Assembly (NCBI GenBank): GCA_964653595.1
Contig: CAZZHH010000042.1
Coordinates: 1 to 27,367 of the forward strand
Reading direction: 5' to 3'
DNA length: 27,367 nt
Source of the DNA: JBAXTE01 sp964653595
Lineage (GTDB): Bacteria; Bacteroidota; Bacteroidia; Bacteroidales; WCHB1-69
Positions 15,249-24,341 of this stretch are shown in pieces. Below the pieces are notes generated by a model, which was not told the origin of the DNA, made no database searches, and saw nothing but the letters and a program-made list of their open reading frames with translations. Position 1 is the stretch's first letter; every line of letters begins with the position of its first letter. The position numbers and the translations under genes are program-made.

Positions 15249-17225
15249 ATGAAAAAGCGATTCGATCCATTAGAAAATTACAATCAGACTAAAAAGCAAG
15301 TTGGTTATGTCCCTCGTAAAAAAGCAGCGCAAAGTCATTATGATGCAATTGGTTTTATGTCGGGATTAGAAGTACATCAACAAGTGCTTACGGATAAAAA
15401 ATTATTTTGTAATTGTCCTGCAGGTATTTTTCAAAAAGCAGATGATTTTGATGCTGAAATTATTCGACACATGCGTCCTACGTTAAGTGAGTTAGGAGGA
15501 TATGATGGTACAGCGCTGATGGAGTTTAAAACTCGTAAAAACATCACTTATCGCATTAAAAACAAAACTGCTTGTACATATGAAGTGGACGATACTCCTC
15601 CTTTTCCGATAAACAGGCAGGCGCTCGAAAGAGCATTAAAAATCACTTTGCTTAGTAAATTTAACATTGTTGGAGAAGTTCATATAACACGAAAACAATA
15701 TTTAGATGGAAGCATCCCTACTGGATTTCAGCGAACTGCCATTTTAGGGGTTGAGGGTTACATCCCATTAAAAAACAAAACGGTACGATTAATTCAACTG
15801 AGCATTGAAGAGGATTCTTGTAGAGAAGTATCCGATATTGGACACGACAGAATATATAGAACCGATAGATTAGGAATGCCTTTGATAGAGACAGTAACTT
15901 ATCCTGATATGGTTAATCCAGATGAGGTGATGGAAGCGTGTAACTATATTCGATTTTTGAACAGAAGTACAGGTTTGGTTCGCACAGGCATCGGAGCGGG
16001 ACGGCAAGATGTAAACGTAAGTTGTAGAGGTGGTTCACGGGTTGAAATTAAGGGAGTAGCACATACAAAGTGGATTCCAGAACTCACTCACAATGAGTGT
16101 TATCGTCAATGGGCGCTCTTACAAATTAGAAACAAGTTAGAACAAGCAATCTCAGATCAAGAATCATGGAAAATTGATTATAAGATGCTAGATTTGTCCA
16201 TGTTAGACACAAAATATAAACCCTTACTAGACACAGAAGAGTTAAATCAAAAAATCATCGCAGTAAGATTGCCAAATTTTCAAGGAGTTTTATCTCATTT
16301 CACCCAGCCAGAAAAGATGTTTGCCGATGAAATTTCGGATAGATTAAAGGTGATCGCTTGTTTAGAAAAACCCAATATTATTCATTCCGAAGAGATATAT
16401 CCTGTATTTTCATACGAAGAGTGGGAGAGCATATCAAAAAATTTGGATGCAAATGAGAATGATGCCATTTTGCTTTTTTGGGCAAATGATGATGATATTG
16501 AAACTGCACTTGAAACCATTGAAGAACGTTGTAAAATGGCTTTTAAAGGGGTGCCAGAAGAAACCAGAAAGTCTTTTGCAAATGGCACAACGATCTTTGA
16601 ACGGGTTTTGCCTGGAGCTGATAGGATGTATCCAGATACAGATTCTGCACCTATACCACTTTCCACAGAGTATATTGAAACTCTATCAAAAGACTTGCCT
16701 ACCGATATAACCGATCGATATCAACAATTACAAAAGTGGGGGATTCCAGAGGATACATATACTTATATTTTAAAGAAAAATCTATTTTCACTTATCGAAA
16801 AGATTATTCAGAAACTAGAGGTTGAGCCTTCCTTTGTGGGGACTTTATTTGGTCATGAATTAAAATTTATAGAAGGACATTTCCGACCCGCAAGTGATTT
16901 TAAATACGAACGCATTGAAGAGTTACTAGCCTATTTAATAGAGCACAATATCGACTTGGGAATTACTCGCATGATGCTTCCTATAGCATTTGAGCATCCA
17001 CAGATGGATTTTGAATCTATCCTTTCCATATTAAATTTTAAACGAATTACGAAAGAAGATATCGCAACGAAGATTCCATTTTTGATTGAAAAATTTGCTC
17101 AATCTTCCTTCAAAAAGGATAACAATGAAGGGAGAGTTCGATGGATTATGGGCCAGTTGCAAAAAATGGCCGTTGGAAACATGTCGATGAAAGAGCTCGA
17201 AGAGCTAGTAAGATTACACAATTAA
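15249..17225 (+). CDS. gatE: Archaeal-type Glu-tRNA(Gln) amidotransferase, subunit E
   Basis: With GatD, this subunit converts Glu-tRNA(Gln) to Gln-tRNA(Gln): it binds the tRNA, activates the glutamyl group with ATP and accepts ammonia. The 658-residue protein shows the GatB/GatE catalytic cradle (FMSGLEVHQQ near residue 36, LFCNCPAG near 53, then GMPLIETVTYPDM and GIGAGRQDVNVS near 250). At about 341-445 there is an AspRS-like insertion, which separates GatE from bacterial GatB. The cradle then resumes with GADRMYPDTDSAP near 455. The helical and YqeY-like tail fill 480-658, ending with the WIMGQLQKMAVGNMS motif. Archaeal GatE usually begins close to the first motif, so some 32 residues at the front are extra. 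It is followed after 20 nt by gatD. Confidence 0.93.
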   Translation: MKKRFDPLENYNQTKKQVGYVPRKKAAQSHYDAIGFMSGLEVHQQVLTDKKLFCNCPAGIFQKADDFDAEIIRHMRPTLSELGGYDGTALMEFKTRKNITYRIKNKTACTYEVDDTPPFPINRQALERALKITLLSKFNIVGEVHITRKQYLDGSIPTGFQRTAILGVEGYIPLKNKTVRLIQLSIEEDSCREVSDIGHDRIYRTDRLGMPLIETVTYPDMVNPDEVMEACNYIRFLNRSTGLVRTGIGAGRQDVNVSCRGGSRVEIKGVAHTKWIPELTHNECYRQWALLQIRNKLEQAISDQESWKIDYKMLDLSMLDTKYKPLLDTEELNQKIIAVRLPNFQGVLSHFTQPEKMFADEISDRLKVIACLEKPNIIHSEEIYPVFSYEEWESISKNLDANENDAILLFWANDDDIETALETIEERCKMAFKGVPEETRKSFANGTTIFERVLPGADRMYPDTDSAPIPLSTEYIETLSKDLPTDITDRYQQLQKWGIPEDTYTYILKKNLFSLIEKIIQKLEVEPSFVGTLFGHELKFIEGHFRPASDFKYERIEELLAYLIEHNIDLGITRMMLPIAFEHPQMDFESILSILNFKRITKEDIATKIPFLIEKFAQSSFKKDNNEGRVRWIMGQLQKMAVGNMSMKELEELVRLHN

Positions 17226-17245
17226 AAAATAGTCAATTTATTATT

Positions 17246-18631
17246 ATGAGTGAAGATATTTTTCAAGGATATAAAGGAGCAGCATTAGAGATGTTAAAAC
17301 GCTTTAATGTGAGAGTATGGGGACAAGCAACTGTTGATACTAACAGAGGCACATTTCAAGGTACAGTGTTGCCACGATCTGAAAACGATGATGAACTTCA
17401 TATTGTGATGAAAGTGATAACAGGATACAATATTGGGATTGATATAACTACGATTGAATCCATGACCGAAACTGGATACAAAAAGGCAAATTATAAAATT
17501 CCTGAGAAGGAGTTTCCAGTTACCAAAGGATTGCCAAGTGTGAAGTTGCTTGGAACTGGGGGTACAATTGCTTCCCGATTAGACTATAGAACAGGTGCCG
17601 TGATTCCTGCTTTTTCTCCAGGAGAACTTTATGGTGCAGTGCCTGAATTGGCATCGATTTGTAATTTGGATACCGAGAAACTTTTTGCCGTATTTAGCGA
17701 AAATATGGGTCCAGAACAGTATAAAAAGTTAGCAATTGCTATCGGTAAAGAGATTGAAAACGGGATAGATGGAATTGTAATTGGTCATGGAACAGATACT
17801 TTATCTCACACCGCTGCAGCACTTACTTTTATGGTTCAAAACTCTCCAATTCCAATAATCTTAGTTGGTTCTCAACGATCTTCAGATAGACCAAGTTCGG
17901 ATGCCGCATTAAACTTAATGCATGCATGTACAGCTGCTGCCCACGGTGACGTTGCTGAAGTGTTGGTGTGTATGTATGGACCTACTTCCGATGAGTATGG
18001 TTTTTTACATCGGGGAACTCGTGTTCGTAAAATGCACTCATCTTATCGGTCTACCTTTAGAACACTGAGCGATACGCCTGCAGCTACCATAACACGTGAC
18101 GGGGTAAAACCAATAAAGGAACAGTATAATCATCGACGAAAAGATAGGAATGTAATTATTAAGCCCTATTTTGAAGAGAAAGTTGCCATTATATATTACT
18201 ATCCAAACATGCAACCCGACATTATTGATTCGTTAGTTGATAATGGATATAAAGGGATAATTATAGCTGGTACTGGTCTTGGACACGTTAATAAACCATT
18301 GTATCCGGCTATTAAAAGAGCCCACGAAAAAGGGGTTCATATGTTTATGGCGGTTCAAACGATGTATGGATATTGTCATATGTTTGTCTACGATACAGGT
18401 CGAGATTTGATGGCAGCTGGTATTGTTCCTGTTGCAAATATGTTACCCGAAACTGCTTATATCAAATTGGGTTGGGTATTAGGTCAAACCAATGATCCAG
18501 AAGAGGTAAATAGACTAATGCTAACTCCGATTAATGATGAGATAACAGAGAGAGAACCATACAATGGATATCTCGTATTTCAAGGTGGCGTTCCAGAAGT
18601 AGAAGAGTTTATCAAGAAGGTTAGGAAATAG
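17246..18631 (+). CDS. gatD: Archaeal-type Glu-tRNA(Gln) amidotransferase, subunit D (asparaginase-like)
   Basis: GatD supplies ammonia to GatE by hydrolysing glutamine or asparagine. The 461-residue protein has the N-terminal small beta-barrel of archaeal GatD (VRVWGQATV to IVMKVITGYNIGI, residues 18-70), which plain L-asparaginases lack. The asparaginase domain then begins at LLGTGGTIASR. The four catalytic residues expected of the family are present: Thr104 in TGGTIAS, Thr183 and Asp184 in HGTDT, and Lys262 in RVRKMHSS. I chose the ATG at 17246. A longer frame starting at 17141 would add 35 residues overlapping gatE in another frame, with no resemblance to the family. The gene lies 20 nt behind gatE and no terminator separates them, so they form an operon. 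Confidence 0.93.
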   Translation: MSEDIFQGYKGAALEMLKRFNVRVWGQATVDTNRGTFQGTVLPRSENDDELHIVMKVITGYNIGIDITTIESMTETGYKKANYKIPEKEFPVTKGLPSVKLLGTGGTIASRLDYRTGAVIPAFSPGELYGAVPELASICNLDTEKLFAVFSENMGPEQYKKLAIAIGKEIENGIDGIVIGHGTDTLSHTAAALTFMVQNSPIPIILVGSQRSSDRPSSDAALNLMHACTAAAHGDVAEVLVCMYGPTSDEYGFLHRGTRVRKMHSSYRSTFRTLSDTPAATITRDGVKPIKEQYNHRRKDRNVIIKPYFEEKVAIIYYYPNMQPDIIDSLVDNGYKGIIIAGTGLGHVNKPLYPAIKRAHEKGVHMFMAVQTMYGYCHMFVYDTGRDLMAAGIVPVANMLPETAYIKLGWVLGQTNDPEEVNRLMLTPINDEITEREPYNGYLVFQGGVPEVEEFIKKVRK

Positions 18632-18810
18632 TCATTACCTTTACTCTATTAATCAGGTTTCCTTTTCAAATTTGAGAAGGTTAAAAGCTCGTGGATTGTG
18701 ATTATTTAAGTTAATTCTTTATTTTGATTTGCGCGTGCTATCCTTACAAGATTAGTAAATATGAAAGATGTTTTCTGTTGATTATGGTCTTTTTTTTAAT
18801 TACAACTTAC

Positions 18811-18818
18811 TACTTTTG
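18811..18818 (+). promoter_or_regulatory. Possible -7 element (TACTTTTG) of dut
   Basis: TACTTTTG matches the -7 consensus but lies 85 nt before the dut start, and the nearest TTG upstream is about 30 nt away, beyond the usual spacing. Weak. Confidence 0.3.
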
Positions 18819-18903
18819 TGTAAAAATAAATGACCATGCTTCGAAATATTGATTATTTTTACACCATAAATCATAAGAATAGCACTTTAAACTAATAGGT
18901 AAC

Positions 18904-19344
18904 ATGATCAAAGAAATTAAAATTGTGAACCAATCCACCAACGATTTACCGGAATATGCAACTGTTTCTTCCGCAGGGATGGATTTGAAAGCAAATCTTA
19001 CAGAATCTATCACTATTCATCCATTACGAAGAGCAATGGTGCCAACGGGTTTGTTTATTGAACTCCCCGATGGATATGAAGCTCAGATAAGACCTAGGAG
19101 TGGATTGGCCGCAAAACATGGACTTACTGTATTAAACTCCCCAGGGACGATAGATGCAGATTATAGAGGTGAAATTAAGGTGATTTTAGTAAATCTCTCC
19201 AACGAACCTTTTACAATTAATCACGGAGAGCGAATTGCACAAATGGTGATATCTAAACACGAAACAGTTCAATGGGTTTCAGTTAAAGAACTTTCAGAGA
19301 CTACTCGTGGCGAAGGTGGTTTTGGACATACAGGAAAAAATTAA
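18904..19344 (+). CDS. dut: dUTP diphosphatase (dUTPase)
   Basis: The 146-residue protein hydrolyses dUTP to dUMP and pyrophosphate, which keeps uracil out of DNA and supplies dTMP synthesis. The five motifs of trimeric dUTPase are present: AGMDLKAN near residue 23, RPRSGLAAKHGL near 64, an LNSPGTIDADYRGE stretch near 78 with the catalytic Asp, GERIAQMVI near 110, and the C-terminal P-loop-like RGEGGFGHTG near 135. Length is normal. It is followed 58 nt later by a TPR lipoprotein gene in the same direction, a pairing that I recall from other Bacteroidota. Confidence 0.96.
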   Translation: MIKEIKIVNQSTNDLPEYATVSSAGMDLKANLTESITIHPLRRAMVPTGLFIELPDGYEAQIRPRSGLAAKHGLTVLNSPGTIDADYRGEIKVILVNLSNEPFTINHGERIAQMVISKHETVQWVSVKELSETTRGEGGFGHTGKN

Positions 19345-19402
19345 TTGTTCCCTTAATTCTTGGAATCAATTTCCATTTAATGGATGAAATATTTTATAAA
19401 CC

Positions 19403-21127
19403 ATGCTCAAATCTGATATACGTATTTATTTCCTTCTACTTCTTGTAGTTTTTTTTTCTACTAGTTGTTCTATTTTTTCAAAAAAACAGAAAAGTCAAAT
19501 TTCTGATGAACTTAGAATTGCTGAGACATCCCTATTGATTGATGCTGTAAAGGAAAAAAATATTGGGAATTTTGAAAGTTCTATTGTAAAGTTTAATTCG
19601 CTGATAAGACGTAACCCCAATAACATGGCGGCAAATTTTCAGTTGTCTCAATTGTATCGATTAATTGAAAAGTTTGATTTAGCTGAAGAATATGCTAAAA
19701 AAGCGTATGATCTTAGTCCTCAAAATGAGTGGGTGAAACAAAATTTAGTTGAAATTTATGAAGCAACAAAAAAATACGCATTAGCATCTAAAATTAGAGA
19801 AGAGCTGATTAAAAACAATCCATCCAATACAGATTACTATTACGATTTAGTGATGGATTATGTATACTCTTCAAAGTGGGAGGAGGCTATTAATACTTAC
19901 GATAGGTTAGAAGTACAACAAGGAATATCGGAAGAGGTATCTTTGGCAAAACATAGAATGTGGTCGTATCTTAAAAATGAAAATAAAGCGGCAAACGAAA
20001 TTCAAAAACTGATTTATGCTTTTCCTGCAGAAAATAGATATCCTCTTCTGCTGGGAGATTATTATTTAGCCATAAAACAGTTTCAAAAAGCGAAAGAACA
20101 ATATCAGAATGCCCTATCTTTAAATAATAGATCTACTTATATGTCTCTCGCTGAGTACTATAAACTAACTAATAACCCTGATTCGAGTGATTACTGTTTA
20201 AGAGCTGCTTTTTCAGAAGCTTCTGTTGTGATAGATTCTAAAATTTCAATTCTTCTATCATATTACAAACAAATAGAAACACGACCCGAACTTATAAAAA
20301 AGGCAAATATCCTTTTAGATTCAATGGAAAGAGTTCATTTTGATGATCCAAAATATTGGTCAATTAAAGCAGATTTTGCCTTGTTAGATAGTCAACCCGA
20401 AAAGGCCAAAGCAGCTTTCGTGAATGTGCTTAAATACGATAAATCGAAATATGTTATTTGGGAAGAATTGCTTAAAATTTACACCAATGAACAAAAATTT
20501 GATTCTGCATTAGTTTATTGTAATCAAGCAATAGAACTTTTTCCGAGTCAGCCATTTCTTTTCTACATCAAAGGAATTTGTTATTTTATGGTAGCAGATT
20601 ATTCAAATGCTGTATCGGCTCTGGAGATGGGAAAAAATCTTGTTATTGAGCCTAACTTAATGTATTTAGAAATGTATATCTATTTAGGAGAGTCGTATCA
20701 TAAGTTGCAGAATCACCCTCGATCAGACGCTGCATTTGATAAAGTGCTTGAGTTGGATGGTAAAAACGGATATGTTCTGAACAATTACAGTTATTATTTG
20801 TCCCTACGAGGGGAAAAACTGGAAAAGGCAGAATACATGGCTAAAAAATTAATTACCGTAAATCCAAATGATGCCAATTATTTAGATACATACGCCTGGG
20901 TGCTTTTTAAGCTTCAAAAGTATGCTGAAGCGCTACCAATTATTGAAAAAGCTATTTCTCTTGGTAGTGATAAGAAATCAGATGTGATGGAACATTATGG
21001 TGACATTCTGTGGAAATCGGGAAACACAAATCGGGCTCTTGAAATTTGGGAAAAAGCTTTAAAGTTAGGTTCAAATAGCAACTCAAAGTTAATAGAGAAA
21101 GTAAACAAAAAAGTTTATGTAGATTAA
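19403..21127 (+). CDS. TPR-repeat lipoprotein
   Basis: The 574-residue protein has a lipoprotein signal ending in Ser-Thr-Ser-Cys near residue 22. The rest is built of tetratricopeptide repeats, about ten or more helical pairs, with typical cores such as NNMAANFQLSQLYRLIEKFDLAEEYAKKAYDLSP near 75-110, FDSALVYCNQAIELFP near 370 and YAEALPIIEKAISLG near 510. It is therefore a lipid-anchored scaffold that binds other proteins in the periplasm or at the surface. In several flavobacteria, the dut and TPR genes are followed by a DUF4292 protein and an M23 endopeptidase; here a pirin gene follows instead. Its partner is unknown. Confidence 0.9.
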   Translation: MLKSDIRIYFLLLLVVFFSTSCSIFSKKQKSQISDELRIAETSLLIDAVKEKNIGNFESSIVKFNSLIRRNPNNMAANFQLSQLYRLIEKFDLAEEYAKKAYDLSPQNEWVKQNLVEIYEATKKYALASKIREELIKNNPSNTDYYYDLVMDYVYSSKWEEAINTYDRLEVQQGISEEVSLAKHRMWSYLKNENKAANEIQKLIYAFPAENRYPLLLGDYYLAIKQFQKAKEQYQNALSLNNRSTYMSLAEYYKLTNNPDSSDYCLRAAFSEASVVIDSKISILLSYYKQIETRPELIKKANILLDSMERVHFDDPKYWSIKADFALLDSQPEKAKAAFVNVLKYDKSKYVIWEELLKIYTNEQKFDSALVYCNQAIELFPSQPFLFYIKGICYFMVADYSNAVSALEMGKNLVIEPNLMYLEMYIYLGESYHKLQNHPRSDAAFDKVLELDGKNGYVLNNYSYYLSLRGEKLEKAEYMAKKLITVNPNDANYLDTYAWVLFKLQKYAEALPIIEKAISLGSDKKSDVMEHYGDILWKSGNTNRALEIWEKALKLGSNSNSKLIEKVNKKVYVD

Positions 21128-21289
21128 TTTTTGGAGACAAGAGTGTCCTTCATGTCTAGAGCAAATTTTAGGAAGAAAGATTGTTGCTGAATAATAGGTT
21201 TTAATCAAACAAGAAGAGACTACACCAACTAAGAAGTAATATTCTATTCTAATAAATGGGTTAAAAGTAAAAATTTAAAAATATTAGTT

Positions 21290-22162
21290 ATGAATAAAAG
21301 AAAAGCAACTCAAATTATTCGTGGACAGAATGCTATCGATGGTGCTGGTGTTCATTTGCGTCGGGTGTTAGGTCCAAAAAACATAGTTGATTTTGACCCA
21401 TTTTTAATGTTGGATGGTTTTGATTCTGAAAATCCGAAAGATTATATTAAAGGATTTCCTTGGCATCCTCATAGAGGCATCGAAACCATTACCTATATTA
21501 TCCAAGGCAATGTTGAGCATAGCGATAGTTTGGGAAACAAAGGAGCTATTCTTGATCTGGAATGCCAATGGATGACAGCAGGGTCTGGAATTATTCATCA
21601 GGAAATGCCTAAAGAGTCCGAAAGAATGCTTGGTTGTCAACTTTGGGTAAACTTACCTGCAAAAGACAAAATGACCATGCCGGCTTATGGAGATATTACA
21701 AAAGACAAAGTTGTGCTTGTGAAGGAAAAGGATGCTGAGGTGAGAATTCTTGCAGGTTCCTATAACGGCCAAAAAGGAGTTTTTGAAGGAAAATATGTAA
21801 AAGTTACTTACCTTGACGTTGCTCTTGCACCAGAGAGTGTTTGGACATATAGGGAGGCTCCAAACAACGAAACATTGTTTATTTATTTGTTGGAAGGTAA
21901 TCTTTCTGTAGAAGAGCCTTTTTTTGATTATGAGGAGAAATCATGCGCTATTTTATTTACAACTTTGGATAATACTAACAATATCCGTGATACTGTTGAG
22001 GTTCGATCGGGTAAAAATGGTGCTAGATTTGTTTTGTTGTCGGCTAAGCCGTTGAAAGAGCCTGTAGCATGGGGAGGACCTATTGTGATGAATACAAATC
22101 AAGAGCTCTCCCAAGCTTTTGAAGAGTTGGACAACGACACCTTTATTAAGTATAAAGTTTAA
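21290..22162 (+). CDS. Pirin-family bicupin protein
   Basis: The 290-residue protein has the two-cupin plan of pirins. The metal-binding signature HPHRGIETITYIIQG lies near residue 62, with the further ligands in NVEHSDS near 77 and in the MTAGSGIIHQEMP stretch near 103. The second cupin begins near 190 and lacks metal ligands, as is normal. Bacterial pirins often act as quercetin dioxygenases or as regulators of metabolic enzymes; which applies here cannot be read from sequence. No signal peptide. It stands in its own unit, 162 nt after the TPR gene. Confidence 0.92.
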   Translation: MNKRKATQIIRGQNAIDGAGVHLRRVLGPKNIVDFDPFLMLDGFDSENPKDYIKGFPWHPHRGIETITYIIQGNVEHSDSLGNKGAILDLECQWMTAGSGIIHQEMPKESERMLGCQLWVNLPAKDKMTMPAYGDITKDKVVLVKEKDAEVRILAGSYNGQKGVFEGKYVKVTYLDVALAPESVWTYREAPNNETLFIYLLEGNLSVEEPFFDYEEKSCAILFTTLDNTNNIRDTVEVRSGKNGARFVLLSAKPLKEPVAWGGPIVMNTNQELSQAFEELDNDTFIKYKV

Positions 22163-22317
22163 TGCCTTTTTCTTTTTTTTAAAATTATTTTAGAGGATAG
22201 ATAATCGGAAAGTTTTGGAAAAAGTAATTTTTTTTTGTATGTTATATATCGGTAATATCACTATGGATATTAGTGTTTCTCTGCTTTTTTCAATTTTTCA
22301 AAGTCACAAAAAAGCTA

Positions 22318-22325
22318 TATCTTTG
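22318..22325 (+). promoter_or_regulatory. -7 element (TATCTTTG) of prfC
   Basis: TATCTTTG, followed by CACCC, ends 8 nt before the prfC start codon at 22334. The same 13-base form is present before rplY. The transcript would have a leader of only a few bases. Confidence 0.6.
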
Positions 22326-22333
22326 CACCCGAA

Positions 22334-23917
22334 ATGAAAAAAGAGATAGAAAAAAGACGCACATTTGGCATCATTAGTCACCCCGATGCTGGCAAAACCA
22401 CGCTTACCGAAAAATTATTGCTTTTTGGTGGAGCCATACAAACAGCTGGAGCTGTTAAAAACAATAAAATTACCAAGACTGCTGTCTCCGACTTTATGGA
22501 GATAGAGAAACAACGGGGAATTTCAGTGGCTACTTCGGTGATGGGATTTAATTATAAAGATTACAAGATAAATATCTTAGATACTCCTGGGCACAAAGAC
22601 TTTGCAGAAGACACCTATCGCACACTAACTGCTGTAGATAGTGTAATCTTGGTAATCGATTGTGTAAAAGGAATTGAAGCCCAGACTCGCAAGTTAATGG
22701 AGGTTTGCCGGATGCGCCACACCCCAGTAATAATCTTTATTAACAAGCTTGATCGAGATGGACAAGAACCATATATACTTTTAGAAGACATTGAAAAAGA
22801 GCTAAATATTCACTGTCGTCCGCTTGCATGGCCTATAGGAATTGGCTCTGATTTTAAAGGAGTGTACAATCTTTTTTCGAAAAATCTTCAGCTTTTTACT
22901 CCCAACAAAAATCAATTATCCGAAGAGGTACATCAGATTGATTCTTTAGAAGACAGTCGTCTTGAAGAGTTGATAGGAGTAAAGGCAACTACTAAATTGC
23001 GCGATGAAGTAGAGTTGATAGAGAGTATTTACGAACCATTTGATGTAGATTTATACAAAGACGGTTATCTAGCACCTGTGTTTTTTGGTAGCGCTATTAA
23101 CAATTTTGGGGTTAGGGAGTTGTTAGATACTTTTGTCGAAATTGCACCAAGTCCGCGCCCTAGGATTACAACACAAAGGGAGGTAGATCCATATGAAAAT
23201 GAATTTACTGGGTTCATATTTAAAATTCATGCTAACCTAGATCCTAATCACCGCGACCGGATTGCTTTTTGCCGAATTATTTCCGGGAAATTTGAACGCA
23301 ACAAGTTTTATCATCATACTAGGCTGAATAAAAAACTTCGATTTGCCAACCCAACCAGTTTTATGGCCAACGAAAAAAGTGTAATCAACGAAGCCTTTCC
23401 TGGGGATGTAGTTGGATTATATGACACAGGTAACTTTAAAATTGGAGATACTCTTACCGAAGGTGAGCTTTTACAATTTGAAGGAATTCCTAGTTTTTCG
23501 CCTGAAATCTTTAAGGAGTTGGTAAATAAAGATCCTATGAAAACAAAACAATTAGAAAAAGGGATACGCCAGTTAACCGACGAAGGAGTAGCCCAGCTTT
23601 TTGTGAAGGAGATGGGTAGTATGAAAATTATTGGCACCGTGGGAGATCTTCAATTTGAAGTCATTCAATTCCGACTCAAACATGAGTATGGAGCTTCTTG
23701 TGCTTTTCAACCCCTTCAATATTACAAGGCCTGCTGGATAACTTCTACAAACAAGGAGGCGATGCGAAAGTTTGACTACGAACGTGGGCATCATCTTGTG
23801 TTTGACAAGGAGAATAATCCTGTGTTTCTGGCTGAAAATGAATGGTCTCTTAAACGAATTCAAGAGAATTACCCAGATATTAAATTCCACTTTACTTCGG
23901 AATTTAAAGATGCTTAA
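22334..23917 (+). CDS. prfC: Peptide chain release factor 3
   Basis: RF3 is a translational GTPase that removes RF1/RF2 from the ribosome after termination. The 527-residue protein shows all G motifs: HPDAGKTT (G1) near residue 17, QRGISVATSVMGF (G2) near 60, DTPGHKDF (G3) near 83, and NKLDRDG (G4) near 137. Domains 2 and 3 follow, with GDVVGLYDTGNFKIGDTLTEG near 355 and MGSMKIIGTVGDLQFEVIQFRLKHEYG near 435. The motif EKQRGISVATSVM separates RF3 from EF-G. Length is normal for the family. Confidence 0.96.
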   Translation: MKKEIEKRRTFGIISHPDAGKTTLTEKLLLFGGAIQTAGAVKNNKITKTAVSDFMEIEKQRGISVATSVMGFNYKDYKINILDTPGHKDFAEDTYRTLTAVDSVILVIDCVKGIEAQTRKLMEVCRMRHTPVIIFINKLDRDGQEPYILLEDIEKELNIHCRPLAWPIGIGSDFKGVYNLFSKNLQLFTPNKNQLSEEVHQIDSLEDSRLEELIGVKATTKLRDEVELIESIYEPFDVDLYKDGYLAPVFFGSAINNFGVRELLDTFVEIAPSPRPRITTQREVDPYENEFTGFIFKIHANLDPNHRDRIAFCRIISGKFERNKFYHHTRLNKKLRFANPTSFMANEKSVINEAFPGDVVGLYDTGNFKIGDTLTEGELLQFEGIPSFSPEIFKELVNKDPMKTKQLEKGIRQLTDEGVAQLFVKEMGSMKIIGTVGDLQFEVIQFRLKHEYGASCAFQPLQYYKACWITSTNKEAMRKFDYERGHHLVFDKENNPVFLAENEWSLKRIQENYPDIKFHFTSEFKDA

Positions 23918-23954
23918 AATCTTCTTTTTCTGCTTTTCTTATTCAAATTATTGG

Positions 23955-23962
23955 TAACTTTG
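23955..23962 (+). promoter_or_regulatory. -7 element (TAACTTTG) before the short lipoprotein frame
   Basis: TAACTTTG ends 4 nt before the ATG at 23967. It suggests that this frame has, or once had, a promoter. Confidence 0.5.
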
Positions 23963-23966
23963 TGCC

Positions 23967-24341
23967 ATGGAATTTGTTAAAAAACTTATTTTTATCTTTT
24001 TTGTGATACTTGCAGTCTCTTGTCCAAAAGTACAAGATGCTGATTTCACAACAATTGGATTAAATGCATCAACTAATTGCAATAGTATCCAACAGAGTGA
24101 GATGTTGCAATTCGAAGAGACATCTCCATTTCAGGTAACTCTACCCGAAAATATTATAAACACTACCACTTCTGTTTTTTATCGGGTGTTAAAAATTAGA
24201 TTTACAAATGTCTCTTTAATTACCATTCAAAATAAAAATGCAATTTATTGCACTACCATCAAGTTTATATCGCACTTTAGATATATCTGTAATTTTTTGA
24301 AAAAATCCCACATGATTTTTCCTAAGCATTTCTTTTTCTAG
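23967..24341 (+). CDS. Short lipoprotein-like frame, possibly the front of a decayed gene
   Basis: The frame has 124 codons. It begins with a good lipoprotein signal (Ala-Val-Ser-Cys near residue 19) and about 50 residues of ordinary composition including Glu-Thr-Ser-Pro-Phe-Gln-Val-Thr-Leu. After about residue 75 the translation becomes rich in Ile, Phe, Lys and Asn and looks like read-through of non-coding AT-rich DNA. A promoter element sits in front. My reading is either a small lipoprotein of unknown function or the surviving 5' part of a longer gene broken by a frameshift. No family was recognised. Confidence 0.4.
   Translation: MEFVKKLIFIFFVILAVSCPKVQDADFTTIGLNASTNCNSIQQSEMLQFEETSPFQVTLPENIINTTTSVFYRVLKIRFTNVSLITIQNKNAIYCTTIKFISHFRYICNFLKKSHMIFPKHFFF

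Noticed and set aside
17141..17245. Longer start for gatD overlapping the end of gatE
   Set aside because: The extra 35 residues are an out-of-frame reading of the conserved gatE tail; the family's N-terminal domain begins just after the Met at 17246.
18661..18680. Inverted repeat CCTTTTCAAA/TTTGAGAAGG after gatD
   Set aside because: It has almost no loop and no T run after it, so I do not call it a terminator.
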